DNA of 64,000 bases. It comes from Halomonas korlensis (GTDB lineage: Bacteria > Pseudomonadota > Gammaproteobacteria > Pseudomonadales > Halomonadaceae). The notes below the pieces were generated by a model. It was not told the DNA's origin. It made no database searches and saw only the letters and a program-made list of their open reading frames with translations. Made by a program: the position numbers and the translations under genes. Of this stretch, positions 61,062 to 64,000 are shown one piece after another; position 1 is the stretch's first letter; every line of letters starts with the position of its first letter. The stretch is taken from contig NZ_FPBP01000011.1 in NCBI RefSeq assembly GCF_900116705.1, forward strand, positions 1 to 64,000, read 5' to 3'.

Positions 61062-61373
61062 ATGACCGTCACCGCCGTAATGCAACCAACCAGCAACGAG
61101 GTCAAGCGTGAAGGATTTGACGAGGTGCGCCGCTCCGGCCGAGCCAGCGCGCAACAGCAGCGAGTCCTTGATGTCCTGCGCCAGCTTGGGCCAGCCACGC
61201 GCCAGCAGCTCGCCGACTATTCCGGACTCTCGCTGCAAACGATTTGCCCGCGTTGCCATGAGCTGCTCGCCCTAGGGCTGATCGATGTAGTGGGCACGGT
61301 GGGCAAGCCCGCCAAGCAGGTGTTGGCCCTTGGCAGGAGCAAGAAAGATGAGCCGGAGGTAGCAAAGCAATGA
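61062..61373 (+). CDS. Small winged-helix protein
   Basis: A 103-residue protein with a winged-helix domain (QQQRVLDVLRQLGPATRQQLADYSGLSLQTICPRCHELLALGLI, quoted in part as RQQLADYSGLSLQTICPR), similar in layout to MarR or replication wHTH domains. GGGGAGG precedes ATG 61062. Stop overlaps the next ATG by 4 bp. Confidence 0.7.
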   Translation: MTVTAVMQPTSNEVKREGFDEVRRSGRASAQQQRVLDVLRQLGPATRQQLADYSGLSLQTICPRCHELLALGLIDVVGTVGKPAKQVLALGRSKKDEPEVAKQ

Positions 61374-61561
61374 GCACCGCACCGCTGACACGTCCCTCGA
61401 GCCGGCTGTGCCCGGGTTGTGGCGTATGCCGCCCGCACGGGCATTTCTCGGAGTCGGTACAGCTTGACCACGACCCGCGCCGCCCGCGGCGCATTGATCA
61501 CAAGCAGTGTCGGGGCTGTCGCGCCGGCAGCCGCGCCGCACCTGGGAGGGCATTTCGATGA
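61370..61561 (+). CDS. Small Cys-rich phage protein
   Basis: A 63-residue basic protein with CPGCGVC at residues 14-20 and CRGC near 48, a likely zinc-binding arrangement of four or five Cys. Unknown function. It begins at an ATGA overlap and ends in another ATGA overlap. Confidence 0.65.
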   Translation: MSTAPLTRPSSRLCPGCGVCRPHGHFSESVQLDHDPRRPRRIDHKQCRGCRAGSRAAPGRAFR

Positions 61562-61749
61562 GTGATTGGCTTTACGAGGCAGGTATGCGGCGATTCCAGC
61601 GTGCAACGCAACTCTACCGATACGCTTTTGAACTCGAACAGGACAATTACTGGTTCGATGCCAAGTTCGTCCAAGGCGTAGCGCATATCAGTTACGCCAT
61701 CGGCAAACATCTCGGCTGGCTGGCGAACTTAATAGGAGGTGGTCGATGA
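61558..61749 (+). CDS. Small phage protein, unknown
   Basis: A 63-residue protein (SDWLYEAGMRRFQRATQLYRYAFELE, then GVAHISYAIGKHLGWLANLI, quoted in parts). The C-terminal half is amphipathic. Starts in the ATGA overlap with the preceding gene, ends in an ATGA overlap with the next. Confidence 0.65.
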   Translation: MSDWLYEAGMRRFQRATQLYRYAFELEQDNYWFDAKFVQGVAHISYAIGKHLGWLANLIGGGR

Positions 61750-61883
61750 CTGAAGCCAATCATCCGTTGGAAGACCAGGCCTACGACCAACCGGAGACCC
61801 TGGGCAACGTCCATTACATCGACACCGGGGGATTCCACACCGGCCGGCTGACACTGATCGAAGCGCGAGAGGTAGTGGCATGA
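61746..61883 (+). CDS. 45-residue phage ORF, ATGA-linked
   Basis: A 45-codon ORF running from ATG 61746 (overlapping the previous stop) to TGA 61881-61883 (overlapping the next start, ATGA). It begins MTEANHPLEDQAY and ends ARE-VVA. No family recognised. Its reality rests on the unbroken chain of ATGA overlaps on both sides. Confidence 0.55.
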   Translation: MTEANHPLEDQAYDQPETLGNVHYIDTGGFHTGRLTLIEAREVVA

Positions 61884-62119
61884 GCTGGGGCATCCACCCC
61901 TCGGCCGGCAAACCACGTCGCAAGCGCTCGCGGAACAAGGGATGGCACCACGTACGCTCGGCCGATGGTTTGAGAAGGCAGGAGCAGGCGGCGCTGATCC
62001 GCTGCCGGGAGAGGCGAAGCGGCTTTTGCAGTAATACACAGGCCGGCCGGAGAGCATGGCCTCGGTGGATACGGTCGGTTAAAAATTTCGCGAGGTGCCG
62101 CCAGGCACGCAACGAATAG
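61880..62119 (+). CDS. Small basic phage protein
   Basis: A 79-residue very basic protein (HPSAGKPRRKRSRNKGWHH near the N-terminus, Arg/Gln-rich after). Perhaps nucleic-acid-binding. Starts in an ATGA overlap; ends 15 bp before the next gene. Confidence 0.55.
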   Translation: MSWGIHPSAGKPRRKRSRNKGWHHVRSADGLRRQEQAALIRCRERRSGFCSNTQAGRRAWPRWIRSVKNFARCRQARNE

Positions 62120-62134
62120 AACGAGGAGAGCGCA

Positions 62135-62767
62135 ATGGGCATGCCAGCACTAGCAATGAAGACACCCCGGGCTGAAAGAGGGGCGAGCGTGGACTATCAG
62201 CGGTTGAGCTTGCGTAAGCATGGGCAGCTGGCGCAGACCAGCCATCCTGAGTACACCGACGAGGCGGCGCGTTCCTTTGTTGCGCGGCTGCTGGATATGG
62301 AGGTCGAGCGACGCACGCTCTATGGGGACGAGCACCTGCAGGGTTACCACAACATCAGCTCCACGGCGCGCATCGGCGAGCCGGCGGGTGGCACAGCCAA
62401 GGCGAGGGAACCACTGGCCGACCTTTACCACCGCGGCATCGCGAACCACCAGGCGCACCAAGTGGTGCGGCGCATTATCGAAGCTTCCGGCCTGACCTTC
62501 CGCCAGCGGGTGGCGGTACTGATCCAGACCGCCAAGGGCGATCGCCGCTGCAATGGCCCCCGCGGCATGAGCTACGAGCAGATCGTGGCTAATCCCCGGC
62601 CTTGGGTGCAATACCTGGGGTGGCCGCCTGGCGCGGCGGCGGGGATGTTCGATAACGCCCAGGCGCTGAAGGATGCAGCCAAGTCGGCGCGCCTTAAATT
62701 ACGAAAGTCAGTGAGCGATGAATCAACATCTTGTGTTTTCTCTACGGCTGAGCTACCATATGTATAG
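62135..62767 (+). CDS. Phage hypothetical protein in the Q position
   Basis: A 210-residue protein between the early genes and the lysis cassette, where lambdoid phages usually encode the late antiterminator. It has a helical domain with FRQRVAVLIQTAKGDRRCNG and MSYEQIVANPRPWVQYLGW. No convincing match to Q or RusA. Several early ATGs exist; GAGGAGAG precedes 62135. A hairpin follows. Confidence 0.6.
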   Translation: MGMPALAMKTPRAERGASVDYQRLSLRKHGQLAQTSHPEYTDEAARSFVARLLDMEVERRTLYGDEHLQGYHNISSTARIGEPAGGTAKAREPLADLYHRGIANHQAHQVVRRIIEASGLTFRQRVAVLIQTAKGDRRCNGPRGMSYEQIVANPRPWVQYLGWPPGAAAGMFDNAQALKDAAKSARLKLRKSVSDESTSCVFSTAELPYV

Positions 62768-62801
62768 ATTGACGATTTAGACGCCAAACGCAGTTCACTA
62801 C

Positions 62802-62831
62802 AACGCCCTGCCGGTCGCCCGGTGGGGCGTT
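62802..62831 (+). terminator. hairpin before the lysis genes
   Basis: AACGCCC (62802-62808) pairs with GGGCGTT (62825-62831), with an inner CCGG/CCGG helix, in the position of the late-operon tR' terminator. Followed by TTGCG, so a short T-run. Confidence 0.55.
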
Positions 62832-62926
62832 TGCGTTTGCCCCTGCCAAGGACGGCCATCCCCTTTTCGAACGTGGGCCACCTTGTGCCTTGCTCCGCCC
62901 GCGGGGCCTTTCCCTAGGATGATGCT

Positions 62927-63466
62927 ATGCCTGCCTATCCTCCTGCCCATTGGTATGCGGAGGCTGAGTTACTGCCGTTTGAGCCTCCGGCGCCCGTCGA
63001 TACGCGCGTGGGCAACGTGTCGGCATTCTTGCACATGCTGGCGCATGCCGAAGGCACGACTGGCTTTGGTTCGCAGGATGGTTACAACGTGATCGTCGGC
63101 GGCGGTGTCTTCCACGGCTATGACGATCACCCGCGCCAAAGCATCCATCTGCCGCGCTATGGGATCTCGTCCACGGCCGCCGGGCGGTACCAGTTTCTCA
63201 TCAGCACCTGGGACGATCTGGTTCGCCGCTTCGGCTATCGCGACTTCTCCCCGGCCAATCAGGATGCTGGCGCTATCCAGCTGATCCGTCAGTGCCGTGC
63301 CCTTCGCTTGGTGAAAGACGACCAGCTAAAAGAGGCCATTGATGCTTGCAGCGCGATCTGGGCGAGCTTGCCCGGTGCCGGTTACGGCCAGCGAGAAGTG
63401 GCGATCGACGAGTTGGAGAGCGTTTACCGCCAGGCTGGCGGGCGTGCTGAGGATCACAGAGGCTAG
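62927..63466 (+). CDS. Endolysin, lambda R-type lytic transglycosylase (GH104)
   Basis: A 179-residue protein matching lambda R. AFLHMLAHAEGTTGF (about residues 29-43) contains the catalytic Glu; GYNVIVGGGVFHGYDDHP, SSTAAGRYQFLISTWDD, FSPANQDAGAIQLI and ASLPGAGYGQREV follow the lambda R pattern. It cleaves the murein backbone between MurNAc and GlcNAc, giving 1,6-anhydro products. No signal peptide, so a holin is needed; a holin-like gene lies downstream. Confidence 0.94.
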   Translation: MPAYPPAHWYAEAELLPFEPPAPVDTRVGNVSAFLHMLAHAEGTTGFGSQDGYNVIVGGGVFHGYDDHPRQSIHLPRYGISSTAAGRYQFLISTWDDLVRRFGYRDFSPANQDAGAIQLIRQCRALRLVKDDQLKEAIDACSAIWASLPGAGYGQREVAIDELESVYRQAGGRAEDHRG

Positions 63467-63476
63467 TGAGGACCCC

Positions 63477-63731
63477 ATGGATAAGATGCCCGATGTCTGG
63501 GATATGATTTTTACTCAGACCCCGAGCGTCCTGCGATGGGCGCTCGGGGTCTTGATAATGGGAATCTTTACGCTCGCGAGTTTTCTCTTTCGCCGGCACC
63601 AAGACGATATAAAAGCCATTCGTGAGCGCCTCGATAAGCTGGAAATGCGAATACAGGCGCAGAACGTCGAGACGAATCGGTTGCTGTTCCAGATCGCCCG
63701 CAACACAAATCGAGCGGAGGAGGAGTCGTAA
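63477..63731 (+). CDS. Phage membrane protein with coiled coil, lysis cassette
   Basis: An 84-residue protein with one transmembrane segment (LRWALGVLIMGIFTLASFLF) and a charged helix after it (IKAIRERLDKLEMRIQAQNVE), likely coiled coil. Possible holin or accessory. It starts 10 bp after the endolysin stop and overlaps the next start (TAATG). Confidence 0.65.
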   Translation: MDKMPDVWDMIFTQTPSVLRWALGVLIMGIFTLASFLFRRHQDDIKAIRERLDKLEMRIQAQNVETNRLLFQIARNTNRAEEES

Positions 63732-63934
63732 TGCAGTTAATTCCTAAATCTCGTAATGCGATGAAGCTATGGAGCATCCGTTTGGCGATTGCATCGGCTG
63801 CACTGGGCGCCGTCGAGGCGATCCTGCCGGTGTGGCAGGGGATGGTTCCCGAAGGCGTGTTCGCGTCGATCGCTTCGGCGACGGCCGTGGCCGCGGCGGT
63901 GGCGCGTGTTATCAAACAAGAAGGGCTGTCGTAA
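63731..63934 (+). CDS. Holin-like small membrane protein
   Basis: A 67-residue protein with two hydrophobic helices (RLAIASAALGAVEAILPV and FASIASATAVAAAVARVI) joined by a short loop, with a basic N-terminus (PKSRNAMKLW). The pattern fits small class II or DUF7940-type holins. Position in the lysis cassette supports it. TAATG overlap with the upstream gene and again with the next ORF. Confidence 0.75.
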   Translation: MQLIPKSRNAMKLWSIRLAIASAALGAVEAILPVWQGMVPEGVFASIASATAVAAAVARVIKQEGLS

Positions 63935-63966
63935 TGGCGTTACTGCAAACTGGAAGGACTGCCCTA

Positions 63967-64000
63967 ATGGCGTTATTGCGATTGGTACCGGTCTGGGTAT
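63967..64000 (+). CDS. Possible i-spanin (Rz-like), 5' end only
   Basis: An ORF begins in the last bases: ATG 63967 reads MALLRLVPVWV, the start of a single-pass inner-membrane protein of Rz type. An in-frame ATG 33 bp upstream (63934) lies in nearly the same 11-base context. GGAAGGA precedes 63967. The rest lies outside the window. Confidence 0.45.
   Translation, partial: MALLRLVPVWV

Larger units (their letters stand above)
55965..64000 (+). mobile_element. Lambdoid-type prophage (left part, runs off the window)
   Basis: Phage content from the putative att core to the window edge: excisionase-like remnant and small leftward genes (56.1-58.0 kb), CI-like repressor (58.2-58.7), Cro-like gene (58.8), replication genes (59.4-61.1), an ATGA-linked run of tiny ORFs (61.4-62.1), a gene in the antiterminator position (62.1-62.8) and a lysis cassette (62.9 onward). 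The order is that of temperate lambda-like phages. No integrase gene is seen at the left end. Packaging and tail genes are expected to the right, outside the window. The left limit is uncertain by a few hundred bases. Confidence 0.85.

Overview
The window looks like a high-GC gammaproteobacterial chromosome of the Halomonas type (Halomonadaceae). The evidence is protein resemblance and gene content: RlmM, EpmC, TusA, RimK with its protease-like partner, DUF3080, DUF3549, DUF5924/DUF2914, FadBA, a SUF-only Fe-S operon and a PutA/PutP cluster. The genus is an inference, because no complete 16S gene is present.

Layout. 1-340 is the end of an rRNA operon (3' end of 23S, then 5S, then a hairpin). 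0.4-12.6 kb holds housekeeping and conserved unknown genes: rlmM, tusA, a DUF3080 lipoprotein overlapping norM, epmC, tatD with a coupled unknown gene, uup, a universal stress protein and a MarR/SlyA regulator. 12.8-16.2 kb is the fadBA beta-oxidation operon. 16.3-31.8 kb is a mixed accessory and stress region: an orphan TAXI binding protein, two flavodoxin-fold reductases, a PEBP protein, a broken SDR gene, an M42 peptidase, a Na+/Ca2+ exchanger, a cytosine-deaminase homologue with an altered active site, a VIT transporter, Hsp20, a Tat-exported GMC dehydrogenase pair, glyoxalase I, an HDAC-family amidohydrolase and a DsbA-family protein. 31.9-38.1 kb is sufR-sufBCDS-sufT with an IscR-type box in front of sufR. 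38.1-46.6 kb holds sanA, rimK/rimB, DUF3549, a three-gene polar amino acid ABC transporter, yqcC, a gamma-glutamylcyclotransferase-like gene and an OmpW porin. 46.8-52.8 kb is a proline-use cluster: AraC regulator, putA and putP.

From about 53 kb gene density and GC fall: a small lipoprotein, a stand-alone serine recombinase and poorly supported short ORFs. From about 55.97 kb to the right edge lies a lambdoid-type prophage, cut off by the window. It has a tRNA-like putative attachment core, a leftward operon (including a frameshifted AlpA/excisionase gene and a frameshifted LuxR-type HTH gene), a CI-like repressor, a rightward Cro-like gene, replication genes with a DnaT-like domain, a chain of tiny ATGA-coupled ORFs, and a lysis cassette (GH104 endolysin, membrane protein, holin-like protein, start of a possible spanin).

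The most interesting signal is in the prophage switch. The repressor has no visible S24 autocleavage domain, while a 58-residue ORF between it and the left operon has a near-consensus LexA box 20 bp upstream of its start. That suggests induction through a LexA-controlled small antirepressor. An AT-rich TACGTA motif recurs at both early promoter regions and probably marks the phage operators.
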